From: Ceraceosorus guamensis
Taxonomy: Eukaryota > Basidiomycota > Exobasidiomycetes > Ceraceosorales > Ceraceosoraceae
Direction of reading: 5' to 3'
NCBI RefSeq assembly: GCF_003144195.1
Contig: NW_020290014.1
Span: 248,001 to 312,000 of the forward strand
Length of the DNA stretch: 64,000 nucleotides
The position numbers and the translations under genes were made by a program. The notes below the pieces were generated by a model that saw only the letters and a list, made by a program, of their open reading frames with translations, had not been told where the DNA came from and ran no database searches. Below, piece by piece: positions 23,202-34,107 of the stretch (its first letter is position 1; each line of letters begins with the position of its first letter).

Positions 23202-25137
23202 ATGCACGTCGACCCAGCGAGTCCGCTGACCTTGAAGATGCGGACAGCCGCCTTTGGACCTCGAGAACGACTTCCCGCTAGGCACGGCGACGAGTCGTTC
23301 GACTTGTCCCCAAAACATCAACGACAATCATTCGAAAGTCCCATGCAGAGGCCATGGGGACCTAATTACAAGCAGAGTGTCGCTCCATCCCCTCGTGTGC
23401 TCTGGTTCACCACGAGGCGCTTTCTTCTCAGCCTCGACGGGCTAGCCCTTGCCGTCTTCGCGTTGCTCGCTTGGCGCTACTTGCTTTTCCCTTCGCGAGA
23501 CATCGATGTGAGCGGCATGCAAGCCAAGGCAAGCACCGACTCGTACTTCCTAGATCTGTGGGTCAAGCACGTCACGGATCATCCGATACGTGCAAGAGAT
23601 CGGACAGGCTTCTCGGAGATGGGACTTCGCACATCCATGTATGCCCATCTCTTGGCCGACCCATCCCTTCCGGATTTCGAAGAGTACGAGCGCAAGCTGT
23701 GGCCCTTTATTCCTGGAATCGCCAGCCTGCGCAAAAGCTACTTTGAAGGCGCGCGCTATGCCAGCGAGAAGCGACCAAAGACTCGCGGTATTGTCATGTC
23801 TTTGGGCAAGAACGACTTCGACTTTGCCATTCAGGTGAGCTGGGTTCAGAGGAGTTGCTTCAGCAAGCACTGACCCCACCCAGTCATCCTCGTTGCGCTG
23901 TAGTACATTTCGATCATCCGCGATCACTACCGCTCGAACATCCCCATAGAGCTCTACTACTACGGCGAGGATGACCTTCCACCTCACATGCGACACTACC
24001 TCACCACAGAATTTCCAAACGTCTCGACAGTGGATCTCGAAGCGCTTGGTTTCTTTGACGAGAACTTGACTCAGTTGAAGAGGCAAGGATTTGCTCTGAA
24101 ACCGTTCGCTCTTGTTGCGACAAACTTTACAGAAGTGATGCTGGCGGATGCGGATGCTGTGCTGCTTGCTTCACCGGAGGAATTCTTTGAGCAGAAAGGT
24201 TTCAAAGAGACTGGCACGCTATTCTTCCACGACAGAGATCACGTCCGTGCAGGAGCAGCTGCCATCATCCACGAATTCATGAACAGCAACTTGGAAGCTC
24301 GAGGGCCAAGCGAGCGACTGGCCAAAAGTGCTTTCTGGCAACGCAAGGGCATCTACGAGCAAGAGTCTGGCATCGTCGTGGTGGACAAAAGTCGCATGGA
24401 AGTCTTCGCTGCTCTGCTGTTCTCAGCTTGGCAGAATACGGGCGAGGTGCGACGCCGGACAACTTACCGCATCTTTTGGGGCGACAAGGTAAGCAGCACA
24501 GAAGTCCTACGAGCCTATCGCGGTCGACACTCACATTCTGGCAGCCTCACAGGAGACCTTTTGGCTGGCGTTCGAGCTCGCTGGCTTCCAGTACTTTTTC
24601 GTCAAGCACTACGCCGGGGCTATCGGACGCGAGCATGCTGCTCACGCCGAAGGCTTTTGCTCCGAGCACCCCTTTCACGTCTTCGACGCTCCTGGCACCA
24701 TCATTAGTGACGGTAGCCATGCGGCGAGCAACCTCACTCAGGCGAAGGCCGAAGCCGAGGCTGCTGCATCTGCCCTCTTGATGGCTGATGTGGAAAACCA
24801 GGATCCGAAAAGCACCGCAGTCCAGCTTGCGCGCAAAGAGGCGCGCAAGGTCAAGCCGGCCTGGTTCAATGGAAGCTTGCTGGAGCTCAAAAAAATCTCA
24901 AGAGAGCTATACATTAGCCCCACGGCTTGGGCCATTGATGGACAGTGGGAATTTCTGGAAGACAGCGAGCTGTGGTGCTTGAGAAACTACACGGCTATGC
25001 CCATGTCCGAGCATGGCTTGGACAGAAATATCCAGCAACTTATCTCGACTGGAACGAGAGGCCTCGCGCGGAGCAATGCTGCCATGAGCCGTGGTGAATT
25101 TGCGCCGCGTGGTGAAGAATTCGATATCCCAGCGTGA
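23202..25137 (+). CDS. GT71/MNN1-like alpha-mannosyltransferase, intact DxD
   Basis: Golgi type II mannosyltransferase of the MNN1 family, paralogous to the gene at 17810-19491. Three exons, 23202..23834, 23904..24488, 24553..25137, all phase 0, giving 600 residues. A cytosolic tail of about 75 residues precedes a membrane span (about 78-93). Signatures are the LWVKHVTDHP stem block shared with the paralogue, IPIELYYYGEDDL, LADADAVLLASPEEFF with D293-A-D295, ETGTLFFHDRDH, ESGIVVVDKSR, ETFWLAFELAG and the terminal WAIDGQWEF/LWCLRNYTA. The intact DxD and longer acceptor-side region suggest an active enzyme. Intron positions differ from the paralogue, so the duplication is not recent. Confidence 0.92.
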
Positions 25138-28100
25138 ACGAGGGCCTTTCTCAAGCACGTGACTCTTCCTCCGGCTCAATTGCATCGCAAGGTACCCACA
25201 CTTCTTTGTATACTTGTCTGTTCTATCAATCATATTGTTTGTCACCTCAACGGAGTCACGGATGCCTTCTGCCATTCAAGATTTCACCATGGCATGCTGG
25301 CATGCTGGACACGTCACGAAAGGCGCACGGTGATTGGCCCACAAGCTCACCGCCTGTCCACGCTGATGAGCGTCGCGCTTATCAACAGCGCGACATTCAC
25401 GATTTTCGGTGAGATGCACGACGAGCCGTGAGTCGCGCTAGTCCGATGAATTTCCGCGCTAAGCAGATTCGCGGGTCGCGACCTACATCAGCGGGGCGTA
25501 CGCGGCACCAGCAACACACGCATCAGGGGCCGAGGCAACGTCCATATATCCGACACCCGAGGGAGGTCTCGCGGATGTCACGTGACTCGTGATAGACGAC
25601 TACCGGTACTCACGACCCAAGACTCAAAACTCATCAAGACTTGACTCCAGCCTCTTGACTCGACTCTTGACTGAAAATTTCTACAGATTGTTTGTGATCT
25701 ATATAGTCTCGTGCAGCTCACAGATCCAAGCTCGATCGCTCGCTCAGCTGTCGCACCTGGGCTTTGCTCGTGGGGAAGGTGGAACGGGCGTGTTGAAGCC
25801 ATCGGCGAGCTTGCAAAGACGCGCTATGTTCTCGGAACATCTATGCTCAGGCTCAATGATAATAATACATCACATCTGAAAACCTCATCAGTCACGACCG
25901 GGTCGCATTTCAAGGCCGTGCGATGCTCCCGGTGGACACGCGACAGCCGCGATTGCGCCCAGAGCACGGGAAAGCGCGAGCACAGAGGACACGCAATCAG
26001 CTCCATGTGGCAGGCGACTAGCAGCAGGAGACATGCAAGCTGCAATCGCTGTCTGGGCTCAGGGTGCTTCGCTCGGGCTTAGACGATGAAGGAGATCTTC
26101 AATCATCACGATATCGATGCAGGGCGGGAGCAGAGCAGCGCCCATTGGGGCAGTGTCGAGCGGCGAGGACCGGCGTTCACTTGAAGCTAGTGGGGTCTTG
26201 AGTGAGGGTAGCGACAGTGAGGGCCAAAGTTGTCAGGCGTCGATGTTGAGACGGCGCGCTCATTCTCTTGCTACCACATCGTACAGTCCCGACCACGTCT
26301 GTCTGTGATGATAATTGAGGTTGGTGGAAGTACCCTCGTGGTCGACTCACGACCAGCCCACGACAAGAGATGACCGCGATGGCCCAGCCTTGACCGATGT
26401 CAGAACACCATCCAAAAAGCACGTACATCACCGGCAGTAGTGGGGCTGCGGCGTGACTTTAGATGCACGCCAAAGAAGAGTCGCGCTGCCGATTGTGGAT
26501 CAACAACAATCAAAATCGCAAATTAAAATGAAGTCAGCTCATTCCCTCGTTACTATACTTGCCTTTTCCAACCGTGAAGTTTGAAAACCTGAGGTGGACG
26601 CTACGATGATATTTGATATGTGTGCCCCAGCAGTCAGACGAGAAGTTGCGTGGGCCACACAACACCGGACGAGAACCGACGCCTAATTTCCAGCAGCAGC
26701 AGCTGAGTCATCATGGCCACTTTGATTATGATCCATGCTGGATCGTTGACTGAGACGCGCAAACCGTAACCACGATCGAACAAGTCTCATCAGTGCACCC
26801 AATCGTGAATTGTCTGACTTTCTTCGAATGGCGCTGGTAGCTCATCAGGTGTAAGGCGATCAACAGGACGACCTCCCTGTCTTTTACCGACGAGCGCCGC
26901 AATTAAGCCGCAATCGTGAATTAAGGAATTCAGCCATTCAGGTTTACCACTCAATCAAGATGACCCGGACGTTGAACCAATTCCGCCGCTTGCGCATTCG
27001 TGATTCACCCTGAATCAAGGCTGTCACGGAACTAAGGCTGTCCTGCGGGTCGGGCATTCTACCTATACATATGATTCGGTCTTGATCAGACTCATTTGCA
27101 TGAGTGCTTCCATCTATATATGCGGTAGCTACCATAGGTCTCACACGCGACAACAGCATGTCTCGTCGCGCCGGCCCTCGCCGTCATCCTCAGCCGGGGT
27201 GTTGGTGCCCACGCTGAATCACGAATGAATTGGACCGCTGCGGCACAGCGGCAGTGCCTGCGGTGAGTCGGCGGGCGCTACGGGTCAATGCCCGCACCAC
27301 GCCACGCAAGGTCTGCGCGCATGGCTGCGCTGCCGATGTCTCGCCTCGTCGCGCGTGCTGATGTCAAAAGTTTCAAGAACTCGCATGATGGCAACGCAGA
27401 TGCGTGCAAGCACGGCCCATGAACTGGTCAAATTCGTCAATGTCCTGATCATCATCAGCATATGCACCTGCCTGCGGGTACCCGCACGGCAGTATGCTGG
27501 TGGATGAGCGGCTGATGATGAGATCGGTGAGCGGCGCTTTGATCTGGATCACGCTCGTGATTGAATGCTGTGAATAATCAGAACGCGATGCATGACCAGC
27601 ACACGGCCGCCTCAACTCGACTGAATTCTGAATCAAGGCACAAGCCGGGACAATCCGAATAGCGAGTCGTGAGTCCAGACAAATTACCATCCACCGTGGT
27701 GACTGTCCCATCGTCGAAAAGACACAGCGAATTCGATGCAGCCTTAGCTCGAGAGGGACTCGGACGATCCACTCGGTTGCTCGCGCTGCACGACTGCTCG
27801 TGCGCCGCATGCTGCATTCTGCTTGCTGTCGACAACGCAGCTTGCTTTGTGGAGCGTGGACACGAAGGGCGGTTTACAGAAGTGAATCTGAGTAGAGAAG
27901 GTTTCAAGCCGGACGCTGCCGGCGCTCTTGCGGCGATTCATGAGTATTGTTCACTCTGACTACATATGACCATACCCGGTAGGTGCTTGCTGCTGAGCGC
28001 AATGTCGTCGCCGACTCAAGCACAACAGATGCAGGCACATCGCCACTACTCTTCACAAGCGGCCTAGCAGAGCTTACACAGCTTTCGTCCACACATGGGT

Positions 28101-28903
28101 TGCTGCATGCACTGCACATGCAGAAGCTCAACCAAGTAACCAATTTCTGATGTCTGGGCGGCGTTACAAGTCGACGCGTGGCACTAGAGAAGTCACGAGT
28201 GACGAGCGCTTGCTCGACGCGTGACAGTGCACTCACTGCGTGGTGACTCTGCTGCAAAATTTCGAGTCGCTTTCAGCTGCCATGGCGGCGACGCTGATGA
28301 CGAGGCAGCTCATCAGTGCCATCCCCAATCGTCTCGCGCCCGTATAGCGCCTCGATGGATCAAGGCCGAATTACCGCCGCCGTCACCGCTCTTCGTGATT
28401 GCCGGTGCATTCCATCTCACACTTTCTCGTTGCTCTCCCTTCATTGTAGGCGTAGAAAAGCACCTCATCCGTCACCTCCAAATCGCACATGGGCTGCTAT
28501 ATTCCCACCAGTCCTGACATTTGACGCCCAGTCCGCAATCAAGCTCTCCGACAGCAGCGGTTCTCACAAATTCGGCGCGACGACCTTTTCCTTCCAGATT
28601 ATCCCCTAATCATTCCACCCAGATCAGGCCAGAGGTCAAGCGACGGAGGATTCTCGCGCTTCGCTTCGCAGTCGAGTTTCACACTGCTTCTCACACTCAT
28701 CTGACCAAGGATCACCTGTGTCTCGCGCAGCTAGGTGCTGCCGAGCTTGCTGCATCTTCAGGGAGGGCCCTCGCATCCATATTCATCCGCTTGGTCTAAG
28801 TACCTCTCATCGTCGCTCTCGAGAGGCACACAGCACATTGCGCGTCCGACTTCCTCAAGGCTAGAGTCCGTCTCTATCGCTTGCCTCGAAGCCTTCAGAC
28901 ACA
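25138..28903. other. 3.8-kb gene-free stretch upstream of the GATA factor
   Basis: The longest gap in the window. I see no exon with a family signature on either strand. It carries many motif copies: ACTCACGACCCAAGACTC near 25606, AATCGTGAATT near 26803 and 26911, ATTCGTGATTCA near 26997, GAATCACGAATG near 27217. The part from about 26470 to 27120 is visibly more AT-rich than its surroundings (AAAATCGCAAATTAAAATG near 26513). The last ~600 bases are CT-rich and look like promoter and leader of the GATA gene. A long untranslated or noncoding transcript cannot be excluded. Confidence 0.6.
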
Positions 28904-31900
28904 ATGAGCATTCCGAACCACAGCGGGCACGTCTACGTCCCCTCCAGCAGTCAGGCTACATGGGGAGCACCACCTACGGGTCCAGTCGACACTCAGGCAC
29001 CTTTTGCAGGTCCCTACCATCCTAGTATGCCGCCTCATTTTGTCGTACCGGGAACCGGAGCCGTGCCCATAATGAGCAACGATGGGTCTTCGCCGACTTT
29101 TGCTCCTCAGCATGGCTTTGAGATGAATGGAACCCGACCGACACCGCCCGCCTCCACCTCAGGCCCTTACAACGCCCCCGCTGGCCCCTCAATTTCTCTC
29201 CTTTCTCAAGCGCTGCAAGCTAACCTAGCCAGGCAGCAAGCGCACCATGAAGCAGCGCAGAGACACAGCCAGCAGTGGGGCGTGGAGCAACACGCTCAAG
29301 CAGCGCCTGCGGCAACACACCCTGGCGGCTTCCAAGATCGTACACATCACCATCCACCATCCGCCGAACTGGCTGGCGCTGACACGTCTGCCAGCATGAT
29401 CTCTCCGTCTCCGTACGTGAGTCATAGCCGTCAAGCCAGCAGCGCTGCCCATTCAGCACTAGCATCGGCGTCGTCTTCTCGGCCAATCTCTCCTGTAGCG
29501 AGCTGGAACCATTCCAACTCTCGGCGCCGCATCGACTCAAGTGCAGGAGCTAATGGCCGGTCTCATGATTCGAGTTGGCTTCAGGAACCCTCTGGTCCGC
29601 AGAATCCTTCCACTCGCGCATACAGAGAGCCTGAAGCTTTTGTGGACCCCTTTTCGCCCGAAGAACCTGGACCTCGACACGAGCAGTTCTACGGAGTTGT
29701 ACCGCCCAAAAGCAATGCAGCTCCACCCGGTGCTGCGCTGGCCAATGATCACATGGGCCTTTCGACAGCATCCAACCGTGGCAAGCCAAGCGCGCTCTAT
29801 GCTGCGTCTGGAGACAGCGCAGCCTATCCGTCTGTATCAGCACTTGAGGACGAGGAGGCATCTATATTGAGACAGCGGGAGCGTCGAGGAAGTGCTGGAG
29901 CTGGCGATGGTGATGACGAAGAAGTAGATCCCGAGTTGATGGCTCGCAAGGATCCCCTGGCTACACAGGTGTGGCGAATGTACGCCAAGCAGAAGAATGC
30001 AATGCCGCACGGTGCTCGAATGGAGGTGAGTTTCTTGGAGAGAAAGACAGCGCGGCTCAGGTTCAGGCTCAATGACCAACCTGATACTGAATTACTGCGC
30101 TCCGCACGTAGAATCTGACGTGGCGCATGATGGCAATGACTTTGCGCAAAAAGAAGGAGCAGGAAAAGATGGAGGCCGAGCAGGAGCGCAGTAGGCTGGC
30201 GGCTGCTGAAACTGGTGGCGCAGCGACGACGTCTGATACTGCAAGCGCAAGCGCAATTTCCGCTTCGCAGCCGACGTCGCCCTCGTCCGTCAGTCGCGCC
30301 TCGCTGGCAGACTCCTCTCGCCGTAGCAGTGGCTCGCATCTGGAGCAACCAGAAGCAATCTCGCACTCGGGCATCCTCAATTCTGGCTCCTTGCATGGCC
30401 TCACTACCATCGCAGGTCCGTCGGCGCCGATTCACGGTCGAGGACTCGGCAAGGGCCGGGCGCGCTTCGTCGAAATTGCCGAAGAGGAAGAGCGCGGCCG
30501 TCGCGGCCGAAGCTCGCGCACTCCTGAGAGCAGTGGCACCGCTGGCAGTGTCGGGATCGTACAACACGAAGATGATCCCATGGATTGGCGTGCCAAGAGT
30601 AAAAGCAGGTCCAGATCCAGGTCTGTCAGCGCAATGGACTGGCGAGCTGCGAGTCGGTCACGCTCTCGGCCGCCTGCTGCGCAGCTGCTGAGCCGCATTG
30701 ACGAGCCGGAAGGAGCAGATGCGAACACTCTCAGCCAGTCTGCTCCTAACAGCGGCGGATTCTCCTTCTCGGACTTCGCCGGACTTGTCGCAGATTCGCC
30801 AAACGGTTTTGCAGAAGTGCCCGAGCTGTTAGCGCTTGGGACATTACCAGCGTCGAATCCTTTGGCACACGCAGACTTTGCTTCGGAAACGAAGCTTGGG
30901 CCGGCAGCACAGGCAGTCAAAGATTCGCAGCAAACGGCCACTTCCAGTGGTGGTCCCGGTCGCTCTGCAGCTGCTGCCCAAAAAGCATCCATGCAGCAAG
31001 CGTTCCGCAAGGCAGCTTTCAGCGACCTGTTTGCTGGCACAGGTCTGCCGGGTCATGGACGTCGGTCTGGCACGGACGAGCGCAACGTGCCATTCTTCGT
31101 CGGAGGTCGCAAGACTAGCTGGGATATGCACTCCATTGGAGCCAACTCTGCTGGCGCGCCTCAGTCAAACATTGGCAGCGTGCCAGGCATTGCCGATTTC
31201 AGCAGCCACCAAGCCAACCATCACCCCGAGTACGGGTTCGTCCCTCGATTGGTCCGGAAGACTAGCTTTGATCACAAGGTGTCTGAACGAAGCAGATCCC
31301 GCGCACCACAGCCTCATCCATCTCCCTACGATGGCATCGCAGCGTCAAATGCTCGGAAACGTGCCTACGAGCCATCTCCGGCTCGCCCACCTCCAAGCGC
31401 TCCTTACACGCAAGACCAGCGCGTCGCCGCTGGCCTGTCCCGACTGCTACCTTCTTTCGCTCAGTCAGATGCGATGTACCCCGGCGTTGTGCCTATGTCC
31501 ACATTCGATTTCTCCATTCCCCCACCAGGGGACGGCATGGGCCATCATCTCACGGTACCAGGCGGACCCGGCTCGCAACCCAGCATGGGCGCTTTCGATC
31601 CCCATTCAGTGCCAGCATCTGCTCTCCAGAGTCCAGATTCAGCTGGGTTCCCAACTTCGTATGGCCCCCAGGGGGCTGCGACTCTTAACAGCCCGAGCGA
31701 CAGCTCCGCTCTTGCTGAAAGTCATGGCGCTGCTGGTCAGCACATGCCCACTCCGCAGAACGATATAGAAGCCATCATGAGCATGTTCTACAATTCTGAC
31801 GCAACCCTCGCCGCTCAGCAACACCCCGGTATCACACACATCAACCCTAATCAAGTCTTTGGTCATGGCCCTGGTGGGTTCGATCCTGCAGCTATCACTG

Positions 31901-32580
31901 CAGCCCACAACATGCTGAATGGCCTCGCCTCTGGTGACGAAGGCTCGGTCACATCGCCGTGGGCGTATAGCCCGGCAAGCGCGCAGACGAATTCCGATCC
32001 AGCTTCCACTCCTCCTTTCCAAGGTCCACCCCAAAGCGGCTATCACTCTAGCCCTCTGAGCGGCGCTCCACCTGGCAGATCTCTCGAGCACATCCCCTCC
32101 CGCTCAGGAAGCTCGGGCAATCTTCAAGGCGCTGCCGGTCTGCACGGAAAGGCTGGCCAAAGCTCCAAGAACGGGTCAGGCTCCGACGCCACGAAGCCGA
32201 CGAATGGAACCATTGGCGAGGGCGCGTTGGCCTCCACCTCAAAGTCCGACTCAACCAGTATGGCAACTGCTGATCCACCTACTGTTTGCTCCAACTGCTC
32301 CACCATGAAGACGCCTCTGTGGCGTCGCGATCCAGATGGAAATCCGCTATGCAATGCTTGCGGTTTGTTCCTCAAGCTGCATGGTGTCGTCCGGCCGCTA
32401 TCCCTCAAGACGGATACCATCAAGAAACGCAACCGAGCAGGTGCAGCTAGCAAGGACAAGGCGAGGCTCGCAGCAATCGGTAAGCCGCAGCCGATGCCCC
32501 CTCAAGTAGTTCCCCCTCAGCCTCATCACATGGTGGTCACAGCAGCCAATGACAAAAGACAGAGGCGCGACAGCAAATAG
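28904..32580 (+). CDS. nit2: AreA/Nit2-type GATA transcription factor
   Basis: Global nitrogen-metabolism activator: binds HGATAR sites and switches on use of secondary nitrogen sources. Two exons, 28904..30025 and 30112..32580, giving 1196 residues. The AreA-family N-terminal domain (PF08550 type) is seen as [15 protein letters not shown], then RMENLTWRMM, with the single 86-nt intron between the E and N codons. The one class IV zinc finger is C1100-x2-C1103-x17-C1121-x2-C1124 ([18 protein letters not shown]...), followed by the basic tail [15 protein letters not shown] that is specific to AreA/Nit2. The ~700 residues between are low-complexity Ser/Pro/Gln/His-rich activation sequence, with RSRSRSRS and two KTSWDM/KTSFDH phosphosite-like repeats. 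The very large 5' intergenic region suits a heavily regulated gene. Confidence 0.95.
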
Positions 32581-34107
32581 ACTCGCCTAAGGTACGCACG
32601 CCGCCCGCGACCTGCTCTCTCAGTTCTCTTCTGCGCACGCAGGAATCCTGATAGAGTACCCTTCGCACCTACACCTCTCACGCAAACTGTAATTCTTGGT
32701 TCTGGCCTATTGCTCAGACGATCAAGTGTTGTACAAATATCCTGACTGTCCCATGATCCTGCCAGTCTTCTGTTGCCGTGTGCAGACTCAACCACCCCAT
32801 ATAGACCTCAGTATCAGAAATGCGCATCGTATTACCTATCATCGATGGCCGCTCGTTGCGAGAGCTCGCCGTGCTGCTAATGGCGGGATTATAATGTATG
32901 TGGAGCGTTTGGCTAGACACACCATGGGAATGCGTTGGTCGCAAGTCTGCCGCCTTTCCCTCTCGCTTCGATGTCCACCTCGCAGCTATGGGCCCGAGTA
33001 CTCTCTCACTGCATACCGGTATGAGCCCGAGGGACACGTACACGAGATGACTCAGCACGGCTACGCCATGCTTTCCACCTTTGCCAGACGCGACAAGAAT
33101 GACGACGCACGCGGGAGCAGCGTGGCTGTCGTTTGCGTCTCGCTCACTAGCCAAGATGCTCTTGCACGCGTGGACGGGATGAGAGTCTGCCGACTAGAAA
33201 CGGTCAAGAGTGGGTGAGTATAGGAGGAATGCACAGCGCGACACAGAAGTGTCCTGCCGCGACGACGCGTTTAGCGGGCGCTCGCCCGTGCATCATGCGA
33301 AACCAACACCTTGCAGCAAGGCTGGCTGGCCATCGCCGCTTGCGGAGCCAATCTCTGAGCGATGACATGTTTGTCCACTTTCCGACGATGGCAAGCAAAG
33401 CTTCAACAGAAGTCTCTTCTGAGTGTGAACCAAGCCTGAGGGTCTGACGAGATCTTTGACGCTTCTCACACCTGATCAACAGCTGTTAGGATCACGGCCT
33501 TTGGGTCAGATCCCAGCGTTCGGGGATACGCGCCTGACAAGCGCTTTTCACACGACATCTTCTTAGCCACTCAAGCCGCCGATCCTATCAGGAGCGCCTT
33601 CCTTGTCCTGTCACTAAGAGCTCGGTAGCACTGATACGCTGACCGATCATTACTCGTGCCCTCACCGCCTTCAACATCAGCCACCGTCCGTGCCCGCCTT
33701 GGCAGCCAAGTCTCATCCGGCATCATTTTCGAACAACCTGCTTGCGCCCATTCCAATTCCCGTGTACTGTGGCGTGCCGGAGTCTGGGAGTAGGACTCGC
33801 CACTACGTCCCAAATTCAGTTTCCGCGTCACTTACAAGTCTAACTTGGTCTGGTGTCGCTCGTCTCGGCTGACGTACACCAAGCGCACATTGAACATACG
33901 ATACGCATGCACACACGAGTCGTGCGGTCTTTGGCGAGACTCATCGCCCGGCAATCATTAAAGTCCACAAGCCCTGTGCGAGCTCTACCCGTATTGAGGT
34001 TCACGCTCGACTGCATCAAGTCAGCGCGCTCGCACCCTGCAACGGCCTGCAGTTGAGCCTTCAAGCGATCTTAGGAGGCCCCAGTCTGCTTCAAAGAATC
34101 AGACGAC
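32581..34107. other. Intergenic region GATA factor to RIC8
   Basis: 1.5 kb between two plus-strand genes: the 3' flank of the GATA gene and the RIC8 promoter. No exon is supported. Open frames at 32696-33217 and 33571-33831 have no recognisable domain. Confidence 0.55.
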
